This document shows positions 32,800 through 41,497 of a DNA stretch of 41,497 nucleotides, one piece after another. Position 1 is the first letter of the stretch; every line of letters begins with the position of its first letter. This DNA comes from Flagellimonas sediminis (GTDB lineage: Bacteria; Bacteroidota; Bacteroidia; Flavobacteriales; Flavobacteriaceae): NCBI RefSeq assembly GCF_010500845.1, contig NZ_JAAAMI010000016.1:1-41497 (forward strand). Direction: 5' to 3'. A program made the position numbers and the translations under genes. The notes under the pieces are model-generated. The model made no database searches, was not told the DNA's origin, and was given only the letters and a program-made list of their open reading frames with translations.

Positions 32800-34386
32800 A
32801 TGGAAAATTTAGGATGGATTGAAATAGTATCTGGGATCGTATTCGGGGGAGGAATCTCGGTTGCAGTAAATCGATTTCTCAAATATGGGTTTGTGATTTG
32901 GGTTTTGGGAATTGTTCTTTTAGCGGTGGCCAATGGTTTAGTAGGAGGATGGGATGGTATCATAAAGGGATCATTGACCCTTTGGTTGCCATTGTTTTTT
33001 GTCCATGTGGTGATCTATGGTCTGGTGGATTACTACAAGGACAATAAGAAACCCTCCAAAGTCTTTGAGGTGAAAATGAGGGTAAAGGGGAGGCCATTGG
33101 TACTGGGAAACATCCGAAGGGGGGTCTCAGTGATGGCTTCTGCAGGAAGCGGTAAGACGGAGAGTGTCATCTATAATTTTTTAAAGCATTTTCAAAAGGA
33201 GCATTTCTCCGGGGTCATCCATGATTACAAGGATTTTGAGATAACCGAAATGGCCTATCCCTTGTGGAATGGTGAAGAGATCCCCTTTAAGATTGTTTCT
33301 TTTGGACCTATTTATAATCGGGTCAATCCAATAGCTCCCCGATACCTGCCCGATGAGGAAAGTGTGCATGAGGTGTCAAGGGTGCTATTGGAGAATTTGA
33401 TGGAACATAGGGACTCGGACGAGAACAGTACCTCCCGCTTTTTTAAGGATGCAGCCGAGGGCTTGATCAGTGGATTGATTTGGCGATTAAAGACCGATTA
33501 TCCACACTATTGCACCTTGCCCCATCTCATGGCTGTTTTCCAACAATTGGCCACCAAGAGCTTGATCAAGTTCCTAAAGGGAAACATCACCTCCCGTGCC
33601 ATGGCGGATGCCTTTATCAGTGGCATAGGATCGGAACGACAGACAGCAGGGGTGCTCAGTACCCTGGCCAATGGATTTAAAAAGATCAGTACACGAAAGA
33701 TCTTTATGGTGCTTTCCAAGGATGAGATCTCCTTGGATATCAATAATGAAGACCATCCATCCATCATTGCCTTGGTGAACAACCCCCAAAAGGATGCTTC
33801 CCTTTCCCCGGTGATTGCTACCATTATCCATACCATTTCCAAGCAGATGAGCCAACGCAACCGTAAACCTTCCTTTATGTTGTTGGAAGAGGCTTCTACT
33901 TTGCGATTGTTGAACATGCATCGGATTCCAGCCACTTTGCGGAGTTATGACATTGTTAGTGTCTATGTGTTGCAGGACAAGATCCAGAACGATATGATGT
34001 ACGGGGAGAAGGCCAGTAAAGCGATTCTCTCAAATTTATCTTATCAGTTTTTCGGGAAAGTCAATGACCCAGACACCGCTCGATACTATGAACGTTTTTT
34101 TGAACTGGTCAAGATACCGACCCGTAGTGTGAGCAAGAGTTCAGGGTTGAACCTGGAACGACGCATCACGGAAGGGGAAAAGGAAGTGTCCAAGCGTAGG
34201 GCCGAGGTGTTTTTTCGGTTAAAGCAGGGGGAGTTTGTGGTTTTTGCAGATGGGAAGGACAGAAAGGTGCAGTTTCAAAAGCCAGAAATTGAAAGAGGAT
34301 TGTCCAAGCCTTTGCTGGTTTCAGAATCGGAACTGGAGCAGCATTATCTAAAAGTGCACCATGATATTGGGATGATTTTTAAATGA
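32800..34386 (+). CDS. TraG/VirD4-like coupling protein (MobC)
   Basis: The 528-residue protein has two or three N-terminal membrane segments (to about residue 75: FVIWVLGIVLLAVANGLVGG; LWLPLFFVHVVIYGLV) and a RecA-like ATPase domain with Walker A ASAGSGKTES and Walker B SFMLLEEAST. It would connect the relaxosome to a type IV secretion channel. No channel genes (traE-traQ type) are in the window, so the element is mobilisable, not self-transmissible, as far as can be seen. Confidence 0.9.
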   Translation: MENLGWIEIVSGIVFGGGISVAVNRFLKYGFVIWVLGIVLLAVANGLVGGWDGIIKGSLTLWLPLFFVHVVIYGLVDYYKDNKKPSKVFEVKMRVKGRPLVLGNIRRGVSVMASAGSGKTESVIYNFLKHFQKEHFSGVIHDYKDFEITEMAYPLWNGEEIPFKIVSFGPIYNRVNPIAPRYLPDEESVHEVSRVLLENLMEHRDSDENSTSRFFKDAAEGLISGLIWRLKTDYPHYCTLPHLMAVFQQLATKSLIKFLKGNITSRAMADAFISGIGSERQTAGVLSTLANGFKKISTRKIFMVLSKDEISLDINNEDHPSIIALVNNPQKDASLSPVIATIIHTISKQMSQRNRKPSFMLLEEASTLRLLNMHRIPATLRSYDIVSVYVLQDKIQNDMMYGEKASKAILSNLSYQFFGKVNDPDTARYYERFFELVKIPTRSVSKSSGLNLERRITEGEKEVSKRRAEVFFRLKQGEFVVFADGKDRKVQFQKPEIERGLSKPLLVSESELEQHYLKVHHDIGMIFK

Positions 34387-34527
34387 AATGAAAGGATTGT
34401 TTTAAATTGTTCTTATTATCTCTCCCATCCTATTATTGCACAAATTTGAGTAATTTACTTAATATAGACGTAAGGCATTGCTAAGAAGGTTATACCGATA
34501 TCAAAACTATCCCAAATAAATATAATT

Positions 34528-36423
34528 ATGAAAATGAACAATGGGGTTGGACCTGTAAAAAGAGTGGACTTGAATTTGAGAACGCTGTTTCCCGAATTGG
34601 CAACAACCATTTATAAAATTGAGCTAAATAAATATCTCATCTATGTGACCAACTTTAGTGGGGATTTTAAAGTTCTAACAGAACGATTCGAAAATGAAAT
34701 AAGGCCTTTGCTCACTCCAGTAAAACTTGTCAATACAAAGCCAGAACATTTTCAGGAGATTATCCCGGGATTATCGGATTTAGAAATCTCCAAGGGATTT
34801 CAAGGAATGCTCATGAACAAGGTAGAATGGATTTTTCTTCTAGCCGCTAAATTTCCAAAAATCAATTTTTACAAGATTTCCGATGACGACGGGGTCGTTG
34901 GCATACATATCGCCAATTATAAAATAAAAAGTGGAAAGGAGACCAAGTATGTGTATGCAGATATATTTTCTATTGCAGAATTGGAAGCTTTTATATCAAG
35001 TCACCAAAGTCCAATCACATTCAACATTATAATTGATGAGTTTGAGGAAAAACCGGAATTGACCCAAGGATTTGATGAACGTGGTGGAACCTTTACCTAT
35101 GTGAGAGAAAAAAACCAGAAACCTCTGTTTGTTCAAAGGGACGAATCCTTGTGGTTCGACAACATCGACGCCATTTTTGAATCAAAGTACACCAAGGAAC
35201 ATCTTTATTTCTATGACAAAGAAGAGTATTCCTGTTATGCTGATTTTAGTGCTTTTCCCAATATTGACTTGCGATATTTTTTAATGCTTTATCAAACGAT
35301 GTATTTGTCACCTCCCTTGGATACGAAGATTTCTGAATGGTTAAAGGGTTTTGATGTAACAGTACGGGAATTACTGACCTTGATTGAAAGAGGGCGCGTA
35401 AAGCTGATTCTTATAAATGATACTTCAAGATATGACCTGGGTTTCTTAAATGAGGTTTATGAATTGAGACCCAACGCCATAATCTCTAAAAGGGGTGTTT
35501 CTTGTCTGCAACAATGTGATATCGTAGAAATGTCAAATCGATACATCTTTAATGAAATGAAATTGGTTCAAGAACTGAAACTAATAAGTGAATTCTTGGC
35601 CAAAGAATTAAAAAAGGATACAAAGATGCTCTATAATGCATTAGTTTGGCCTATCAAGGCCCGACGTAAAAGCTTTGAGGTCTTACACCGGGGAGGTGTT
35701 CTCAGTGCTTCCCTCTACGGGGTGGACCAAATTATAGATAATCCTCCCAGTAGTGATATTAGTGAAGATACAAGCTTTTTATTGAAGATGTTTTCTTATG
35801 CCACCCATCTGTCACATTCTTTAAATGCTACCTATTTTCCAGTCAGGGGAGAAGAAGGGTATACTGATGAAAGTTATGCAGAAGTTATGGGGAAGCTTCT
35901 GAATTTTTACAGGAATGCAACAATAAGTAACCTTAAGGATTTTACGGATTGTGAGTCCTTTTTGGCCAATGGAAATACTTTTGTTTTACCCATTGAGCTG
36001 ATTAAAATCAATCCCTACCCTTCCATTCTCGAATTCGAAGAGGTCTTGAGCAAGGAAATTGTATTTCCCAATAGCGAACGTTTAATCAAGACCCTTTCCC
36101 ATCTCTCATTGGATGAGCAAAAGAAGAAAATTGCCTTCTATAATCGGGAGGTAACCAGATATCTTGGTAAAACACAAAAAACGGAACGCTTATTGGATTT
36201 AGGGGTCCAAACGTTATTCGAGATTATAGGGAGTCCCATGGGACTTCCAATAGGTTCGATTTTCAACTTTTCACAGTGGGCTACGAACAAGTACATGAAA
36301 AAAATTTCGCCAGCACAAAGAATCCAGGAAAAGATTGACCTTGCCCTAAATCAAAGTACCGATAGGAAGAATATTCATTTTTTATCCAAAATCAACCGAG
36401 TTGCGATGTTAAGAGAGGCATAA
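34528..36423 (+). CDS. unrecognised 631-residue protein next to the Gabija-like genes
   Basis: I do not recognise this protein. It is a full-length, well-formed reading frame with ATG start. The N-terminal 130 residues look alpha/beta (ELNKYLIYVTNFSGDFKVLT, KINFYKISDDDGVVGIHIA), and a mid-region 285-330 is LLTLIERGRVKLILIND followed by TSRYDLGFLN. The C-terminal region (about 555-600) has a Gly/Pro-rich hydrophobic stretch FEIIGSPMGLPIGSIFNF that could insert in or contact a membrane. No signal peptide. Its promoter is not obvious. It is convergent with the helicase gene, with about 60 bp between them. Codon use is more AT-rich than the mobilisation genes. It lies between mobilisation and defence genes, a position where new defence genes are often found; that is inference. 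Confidence 0.75.
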   Translation: MKMNNGVGPVKRVDLNLRTLFPELATTIYKIELNKYLIYVTNFSGDFKVLTERFENEIRPLLTPVKLVNTKPEHFQEIIPGLSDLEISKGFQGMLMNKVEWIFLLAAKFPKINFYKISDDDGVVGIHIANYKIKSGKETKYVYADIFSIAELEAFISSHQSPITFNIIIDEFEEKPELTQGFDERGGTFTYVREKNQKPLFVQRDESLWFDNIDAIFESKYTKEHLYFYDKEEYSCYADFSAFPNIDLRYFLMLYQTMYLSPPLDTKISEWLKGFDVTVRELLTLIERGRVKLILINDTSRYDLGFLNEVYELRPNAIISKRGVSCLQQCDIVEMSNRYIFNEMKLVQELKLISEFLAKELKKDTKMLYNALVWPIKARRKSFEVLHRGGVLSASLYGVDQIIDNPPSSDISEDTSFLLKMFSYATHLSHSLNATYFPVRGEEGYTDESYAEVMGKLLNFYRNATISNLKDFTDCESFLANGNTFVLPIELIKINPYPSILEFEEVLSKEIVFPNSERLIKTLSHLSLDEQKKKIAFYNREVTRYLGKTQKTERLLDLGVQTLFEIIGSPMGLPIGSIFNFSQWATNKYMKKISPAQRIQEKIDLALNQSTDRKNIHFLSKINRVAMLREA

Positions 36424-36483
36424 CCTTTCTGGTAAAATCAAAAAGTTCGGACAGCAGCTAACACCATTTCATTGCAATTATTT

Positions 36484-38202
36484 TCACAACCCATCCAAAT
36501 TGAACATATCCAACAACTTTGAACGGAAACCGGCCTGTCTTAAAATAAGGACATGGTGTCTTGCCCTTGTCACCCCTACCAACAATAGTCTTCTAGACCT
36601 GTCCATTCCAGCATTGTCATCCCGCAATTCGATAGGGGAAATGTGTTCATTTTGAAAAATGATGACACCATCAAATTCCTTCCCTTTGGACTTATAGGTG
36701 GTCATAACGTGTATGCCCTCCTCTTTGACCACATCTGATGACATTTGGGATTCCAAAACTGCCCTGTGTAGGATTCCACGTGCATCCACATATCCAGAAT
36801 GTTCCAACCATGCATTTCCCAAGTCTCTCATGATGATTCTCCCTCGGTTGTATGCTACTAAAAATTCCGATTGTCGTGCGAATTTTTGTATTGGCCCCAT
36901 TTCACAAGTAAACAGAAGTTCTTGTACATATTTCCAATCCTGTGCTGGATTGCCTGAAAATTGATGTTGACTAATTTTCTCAATCACTCCTTGAAAATAG
37001 GGTATGGTCTTACCACTAACTTTTCCGTCCTCCATTACTTTAGCTATCCAACCATCATATTTTGTACTTTCCTTTCTGTTTCCTTTTGCACTTTGGTAGT
37101 CCCTTAGGATTACCAAAACCCAAACCAAATGTTGCTTTTTGTCCAAAATGGGTTCCATCAGGCAGGCTACCAATCTACTGGAAAAGTTAGTGGCGGTCTC
37201 ATCAAATTGAACCCTATGTGGTATTTTTCGGGCCTTAAGTGCACTTGAAACCATTTTAACTCCTTTCCACCAGGGGGTAAGGATGGCAATGTTCTTTGGT
37301 TTTTCTCCAGTTGCTTCTTCGATTTTGGAATTTAATATACCTACGCTTTGGCAAATACTACGGTCACGATATTTCGCAATTACAGCATACTTCATGGATG
37401 TCATACCTTTATATCCCCTATCTCTGGGACTATTATCGCGTAAGTCCCTTGCAAAATCTAGAATCTCTGTATTGGGATTCCGGAAATTATCCGATGCCAA
37501 TGTTATTTCCAATGGATTGATTTGCTCCTTTATTTCCAAAAGCCGTCTCGGATCAATATCTGGTCTGTAATCAAAAATCTGTTGATCCAAATCGCCTAAC
37601 AACAACAATTGGGAAATCCCGTGAAAAGCTTGTACAATTTGCCATTGTTCCGTGTCAGTATCTTGAGCTTCATCCACAATGATTAGGGGGAAGGCGCTCC
37701 CAATGGAATCCCGAATACGCTCACTCCTGGTGATGAGTTCCAATACAATTGCTGCAAAACGGTCAAAGGTTATCTTTCCTTCTTGATTGAAAAGGTCTTG
37801 TTTTTCCACTAGCCAAGCTGGGTCATCGTCCTTCCTGTCCCCTTTCAAAGCAGCTTCATCATGGGGTGGTATGATGGATATTTTTTTGGGACAACCCAAA
37901 AGATAGCCGTGGGTCTTTATAATTTCCAAAAAAAAGGCATGGAATGTCTGAACATACAACTTGGCACCAAGTTCCTTGAAATCAGGAAAGTTTTCCGCAG
38001 ATTCTAAAATTCTGGCCCTGGCATTTCTGGAGAAACTGAGAAAAAGGATTTTCTCGCCTCGGTTCAATGATTGTTCCCGAATATAGGAGAATGCTTTGGC
38101 CAGGGCAATGGTGGTTTTGCCACACCCCGGGCCTCCTATGACCAACAAGTTTCTTTTACAGTCAAGGATGGCACGTCTATTTTCATCAATCTCAAGTGCC
38201 AT
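36484..38202 (-). CDS. UvrD-like helicase, Gabija GajB-like
   Basis: The 572-residue superfamily-1 helicase has Walker A GGPGCGKTT (23-31), motif II VDEAQDTD (176-183), motif III LLGDLDQQIFDYR (200-212), motif V TTYKSKGKEFDGVII and motif VI VGVTRARHHVLIL. The pairing with an OLD-family ATPase/TOPRIM gene directly upstream, three bases apart, is the Gabija arrangement. GajB is somewhat longer than the reference (about 490). In Gabija, GajB senses or processes DNA ends and works with the GajA nuclease against phage DNA. Confidence 0.85.
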   Translation of the reverse strand: MALEIDENRRAILDCKRNLLVIGGPGCGKTTIALAKAFSYIREQSLNRGEKILFLSFSRNARARILESAENFPDFKELGAKLYVQTFHAFFLEIIKTHGYLLGCPKKISIIPPHDEAALKGDRKDDDPAWLVEKQDLFNQEGKITFDRFAAIVLELITRSERIRDSIGSAFPLIIVDEAQDTDTEQWQIVQAFHGISQLLLLGDLDQQIFDYRPDIDPRRLLEIKEQINPLEITLASDNFRNPNTEILDFARDLRDNSPRDRGYKGMTSMKYAVIAKYRDRSICQSVGILNSKIEEATGEKPKNIAILTPWWKGVKMVSSALKARKIPHRVQFDETATNFSSRLVACLMEPILDKKQHLVWVLVILRDYQSAKGNRKESTKYDGWIAKVMEDGKVSGKTIPYFQGVIEKISQHQFSGNPAQDWKYVQELLFTCEMGPIQKFARQSEFLVAYNRGRIIMRDLGNAWLEHSGYVDARGILHRAVLESQMSSDVVKEEGIHVMTTYKSKGKEFDGVIIFQNEHISPIELRDDNAGMDRSRRLLLVGVTRARHHVLILRQAGFRSKLLDMFNLDGL

Positions 38203-38205
38203 GGG

Positions 38206-40011
38206 CTATTCCTCATCTGGTTCTGTGGCTCCATTCCCCTCCTCTTCAAATTCCATGAGTGGCACTTCCTCAGGTTGTTTGAACTTACGGTAGATTTCTT
38301 CCAGGAAAGTCTTAATTGTAATGGGGAGTTCTTCCATGGTACACTTTTCCACTAAAGAAGCCGAGCGCCTTTCCCCTTTCTTTTGTCTCAATGCCTCATC
38401 CAATAACTTTCCCACTGTGACATCATCCGGTTGCATTTCAGGGAGATGTGGTCCATTTGCAATCTCTCCATTTTCTTTGAGCTCTTGTAGAAATGCCCAT
38501 TGAATGCTTACCGGCACCTCGTCCGCCAATAATTTCTCGATGGCCTTATGGTCAATTTCCTTGTAGAAGTCAAAAGCTTCATTCAGTTCTTGGATCTGGT
38601 CGGCGGAGCGCTGCATCTTATCAAAAAAAGCAAAGGTTGAAAGTCCTATTGATTTGAAAAACTTCCCCCAATCCGTAATATTTCCATCACCTTCAGCTTC
38701 AAAAATGGTCACTCCTGATAAATCGAATGGAAAATTGTCCCGATCCTGCTCCAGTATTTTTGCAGCAGCTGACAAGACTTCCAATTCAGTCAGACCTTCA
38801 CCAACGATGACAGCATTTCCCAAGATTACCTCAGCTATGGAATGCCGTATTTTTCTCCGATAGTTCTTTGGTTTTAAACCGGCATAGGTAATATCCACAC
38901 CAGTCACCTTGGAGCCTTCTTCCTTTTTCAGTATTTTGATGTTCTCCGGGTCGAACATTTCTATTACATATGGGGAATGGGAGGTCACAAATGCCTGAGT
39001 GGTCTGTTCCAACAAGTACTCAATGATTCGTCGTTGTGTATGGGGAGGCACCGCTATTTCCGGTTCTTCCATAGCGAATATGATGTTTTCCTTCTTTAGT
39101 TCTGCTATCGCGGAAAGCATTGCAAAGACCATAGTGCTGAGTGTTCCCGTGCCCAATCTCTGGAATGGAACCGGTTTCTGCTCCCCCGAAGATTTCATAA
39201 AAAAAGATAGAGTACTTCGAAGATGGTCCCTGGTCAATTGGGACACATGAAGAGTGGAAGCCTTTTCGTCGTTGGGAAGGGGAATATATTGTCCTATACG
39301 CAGCTCCAAGTTATCGAGTACTTTCCTAAGAACTCCGATGCTCTCCTCCAAAGGGGGGTCTAGCTCTTCAAGTCTGGTCCTTGTTTTCTCCCAAAATTTT
39401 GGCCGAATTTCACCAATTCGAAGTAGGATATCCAAAAGGGTTCCCCGCTCCAGACTCAACGCCCTTCTTCCAGTTCTTAATGCCCTGAGGTAGAGAAACC
39501 CTATTTCTCTTTTTCTGCGTTTTGGGACTTCTCTAAACTCTCCTTCATCTTCATCGGGGGAATGCGAGAAGTAGGTTTTTGCCGAAAACTCGTCCTCATC
39601 CCGATCATACTGACCAATGAATTGTAACCGCAGGCACATTTCAACGAATTCTTCATCGGTTGCTTCAATCTCCCCCTGATCAAGGATTTCTTGCCGTTTT
39701 TGATGCCAAAATTCCATATGATTTCGAAAGACGCCCTGCATCTCTATTGAAATGTCGGTGAGAATAACCTCTATATGGATTTGTTTTGGAGCTTCACCTT
39801 CCTCATAATAATAATCCCCATTGTAGAAATCATATTCATCGATGGCATCCATCCGGTTGAGACGGTCTGGACCCAAAACTAGATCAAGGGCTTCGCATAT
39901 GGTGGATTTGCCAATATTATTTTTCCCCACCAATAAGGTATGGTCCTTAAAGAAAAGGGTGGCCTCCTGGATTCCCCTGAAATGGGTAATCTGCAATTTG
40001 CTTATTTTCAT
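38206..40011 (-). CDS. OLD-family ATPase/TOPRIM nuclease, Gabija GajA-like
   Basis: The 601-residue protein has Walker A VGKNNIGKST (28-37), signature-like LGTGTLSTMVFAML (286-299), Walker B IIFAMEEPE (310-318) and H-loop TSHSP (343-347), then a TOPRIM domain with E405/E409 in VIVGEGLTELEVL and D464 in AFFDK. The usual second Asp of the TOPRIM DxD is replaced by Lys (FFDK). It is the first gene of the pair. Family knowledge: GajA is a nucleotide-inhibited DNA nickase activated when NTPs are depleted. Whether this protein follows that scheme is inferred. Confidence 0.85.
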   Translation of the reverse strand: MKISKLQITHFRGIQEATLFFKDHTLLVGKNNIGKSTICEALDLVLGPDRLNRMDAIDEYDFYNGDYYYEEGEAPKQIHIEVILTDISIEMQGVFRNHMEFWHQKRQEILDQGEIEATDEEFVEMCLRLQFIGQYDRDEDEFSAKTYFSHSPDEDEGEFREVPKRRKREIGFLYLRALRTGRRALSLERGTLLDILLRIGEIRPKFWEKTRTRLEELDPPLEESIGVLRKVLDNLELRIGQYIPLPNDEKASTLHVSQLTRDHLRSTLSFFMKSSGEQKPVPFQRLGTGTLSTMVFAMLSAIAELKKENIIFAMEEPEIAVPPHTQRRIIEYLLEQTTQAFVTSHSPYVIEMFDPENIKILKKEEGSKVTGVDITYAGLKPKNYRRKIRHSIAEVILGNAVIVGEGLTELEVLSAAAKILEQDRDNFPFDLSGVTIFEAEGDGNITDWGKFFKSIGLSTFAFFDKMQRSADQIQELNEAFDFYKEIDHKAIEKLLADEVPVSIQWAFLQELKENGEIANGPHLPEMQPDDVTVGKLLDEALRQKKGERRSASLVEKCTMEELPITIKTFLEEIYRKFKQPEEVPLMEFEEEGNGATEPDEE

Positions 40012-40170
40012 TTTGGTCAGTTCAGCTATTAAATGTAGTTCTTAACTTACAAATTTTCCCTTAGTATAGCTGGCTTTCACTTTAATTGTAGCGGAATCCT
40101 CGAGGAAATACACCTTTTAGGAATTGGAATGCTCGTTTACATCGGCATCAAGCAGGAAAAGCCTCTTGTT
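40012..40170. other. intergenic region upstream of the Gabija-like operon
   Basis: It should contain the promoter of the GajA-like gene. The minus strand has AAAATTTG and a TTTG, but no match to TAnnTTTG; nothing else seen. Confidence 0.35.
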
Positions 40171-41370
40171 CTAAATAAGATATTTGGAGGCATCAATTCT
40201 TTCAGCTATTTCAGCAAATGCCATTGGTCTGGACCGCATTTTGAAATAGGCATCCCTGGCTTCATTGATAATGTCGTGAATATAAAACAGATCTAATCCT
40301 GATATTTGGGCCAATCGGTGTTTGCTGTTTTCCAATCCCGTAAGGAGTTTGGTGAAATCTTTCTGGTTGGCATTTTCATAGAACGATTTCAGGATTTCAT
40401 ACACGGTGCGAATGGGGTCAAAAAAATCATCCCCTTTGATCTCCTTAGACACCGATAGTTCAATTAATTCCAATAGTGCATTGATGGCTCCAGGTGCATA
40501 AAAATCGCCAAAGTCCACAGTGCTGAAAAACCGATGTTCCTTGCGATTGTACCTATTGCCAGCTCTAAGCCACTTGTTGAAAAAGGCAAGAGCCTTGGGA
40601 TGACCTGCCCTAATAAGATACTTTATGGCGGTCAACCCTTCCATGCCCCCCTTATTTTTCTTTAATACCTCCATGGTCTTTTTGATTACGATTTCCTTCT
40701 GGCCTAAATTGATTAAGTGACCAGTGGCATCCCAATAAAGACTGTTATCGTCCTCTACAGGGGCTTCATTTTCCAAAATGTGCCGAAGCAACTGCACATC
40801 TCCTGTGGTCTCAACATATGACCCCAGCAATTTCCAACGACGATATCTGTTTTGGCTTTGGTCCAACAGATAGTCCCCAATCAGTGAATAAACTTCGCTC
40901 AACCCATGAGATAGCGCGAACTCTGCATGATTGATGAAAACAATGAACTCTTCCAAACCATTATGTAAATTTTTGATAACCCTGGCCTTGATCTTATCGA
41001 TATCCACTTGCTCCAAAATATAGTCGTACCCTACCACGCCACCTTTTTCCAAATGATAATCGACCCAGAGCATGTCCAAATAGGTAGACTCTTGGTATTT
41101 GAAATCATAGCGTCTTCCAAAGAACCACAGGTACTCACAGATTAGGTAATTTTTGGATTGGTACCGTCCCAAAGCATGTTCGAAATCTCCATTTTTCTCA
41201 TTCTTTAGGCACCACTTCTTAAGGTACGCAATATGCTCAGGTCGTTCAACAATATTCTTTTTTGATTGATTGGTCAATTCCCTTTTTATCTTGAACAGGA
41301 TATAAAGCTCGTCATCGACGTATTTATGCACATCTGCTAATGTTATACTTTTACCTATCTGTCGCCTGGC
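40171..41370 (-). pseudogene. 5'-truncated gene for an alpha-helical repeat protein, cut by the right IS end
   Basis: The frame is open from 41370 (the IS edge) through a GTG at 41331 to the stop at 40171. The residues before the GTG, RRQIGKSITLAD, continue without a break into VHKYVDDELYILFKIKREL, so the GTG is probably internal and the true N-terminus has been lost to the insertion. The remaining about 400 residues are helical, with repeated units of HEAT or TPR character (FIVFINHAEFALSHGLSEVY, GGMEGLTAIKYLIRAGHPKA, GAINALLELIELSVSKEIKG). Such domains form the C-terminal sensor of STAND or other NTPase defence proteins, but no NTPase is seen. Function unassigned. Confidence 0.7.
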
Positions 41371-41497
41371 TGCAAAAAACGGGCATAGTATACCACCTTC
41401 GGCGGGTCAAAGTGAGCCACCCGCGGCGGACCAAAGTGAGCATAGTGGGGCGGATGAACGTGAGCCACTAAAAAGATCGATTCTATTTGAGTGTTGC
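41371..41497. mobile_element. end of an IS21-like insertion sequence (right window edge)
   Basis: Beginning with TG at 41371, four degenerate 23-24-bp units follow (CATAGTATACCACC, then three AAAGTGAGCC-like cores), matching the left window edge unit for unit in inverse orientation, including the distal GATCGATTCT-like segment. The body of the element lies outside the window. Family inferred from the ends only. Confidence 0.6.

Overview
The window looks like accessory DNA from a marine-type member of the Flavobacteriaceae (Bacteroidota). The signs are TAnnTTTG-type promoter boxes, a CTnDOT-type integrase, a BfmA/relaxase/coupling-protein mobilisation set of the Bacteroides kind, DUF4382 and NHL lipoproteins, and a CusA pump fused to its outer-membrane partner. 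I cannot name the genus. Both window edges are formed by inward-facing ends of IS21-like elements. Each end has four degenerate repeats of 23-24 bp and a terminal TG/CA, and each cuts off the 5' part of a gene.

Layout. (1) 127-846: C-terminal remnant of a TnpB/Cas12f-like protein whose RuvC catalytic positions are substituted, followed by a structured RNA or terminator. (2) 1256-6237: a strikingly AT-rich, complete type II CBASS operon (LexA-like regulator, CD-NTase, Cap2 E1/E2, Cap3 JAMM protease, HNH-SAVED effector). (3) 6670-7944: tyrosine recombinase, followed by a decayed copy of the last 29 codons of the metal ATPase found 20 kb away. (4) 8182-9791: AbiE toxin-antitoxin pair with a clear operator. 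(5) 9890-10006: two large perfect inverted repeats, then a big ParB-like protein. (6) 12746-15841: lipoproteins (metzincin-like, DUF4382, NHL). (7) 15014-19592, minus strand: mercury/thiophilic-metal module (ArsR, MerTP, GDCCVxC protein, CsoR-like, thioredoxin-like, outer-membrane protein, HMA protein, MerT-like, NHL) without a mercuric reductase. (8) 20216-28667, plus strand: divergent metal efflux operon (DUF6660, CusA-TolC fusion, CusB, Fur-family regulator, P1B ATPase). (9) 29551-34386: SSB, RadC-like, two small ORFs, candidate oriT, BfmA, relaxase, coupling protein. (10) 34528-41370: unknown 631-aa protein, Gabija-like UvrD helicase plus OLD/TOPRIM ATPase, and the C-terminal part of a helical protein cut by the right IS end.

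Taken together this looks like an integrative, mobilisable (not self-transmissible: no T4SS genes seen) element that carries metal resistance plus at least three anti-phage modules (CBASS, AbiE, Gabija-like). The CBASS block and the Cas12f-like remnant lie outside the integrase gene and differ in base composition, so they probably arrived separately. The leads I consider most interesting are the nuclease-dead Cas12f-like remnant with its adjacent RNA, the two-palindrome site upstream of parB, the unknown 631-aa gene next to the Gabija-like pair, and the truncated gene at the right edge.
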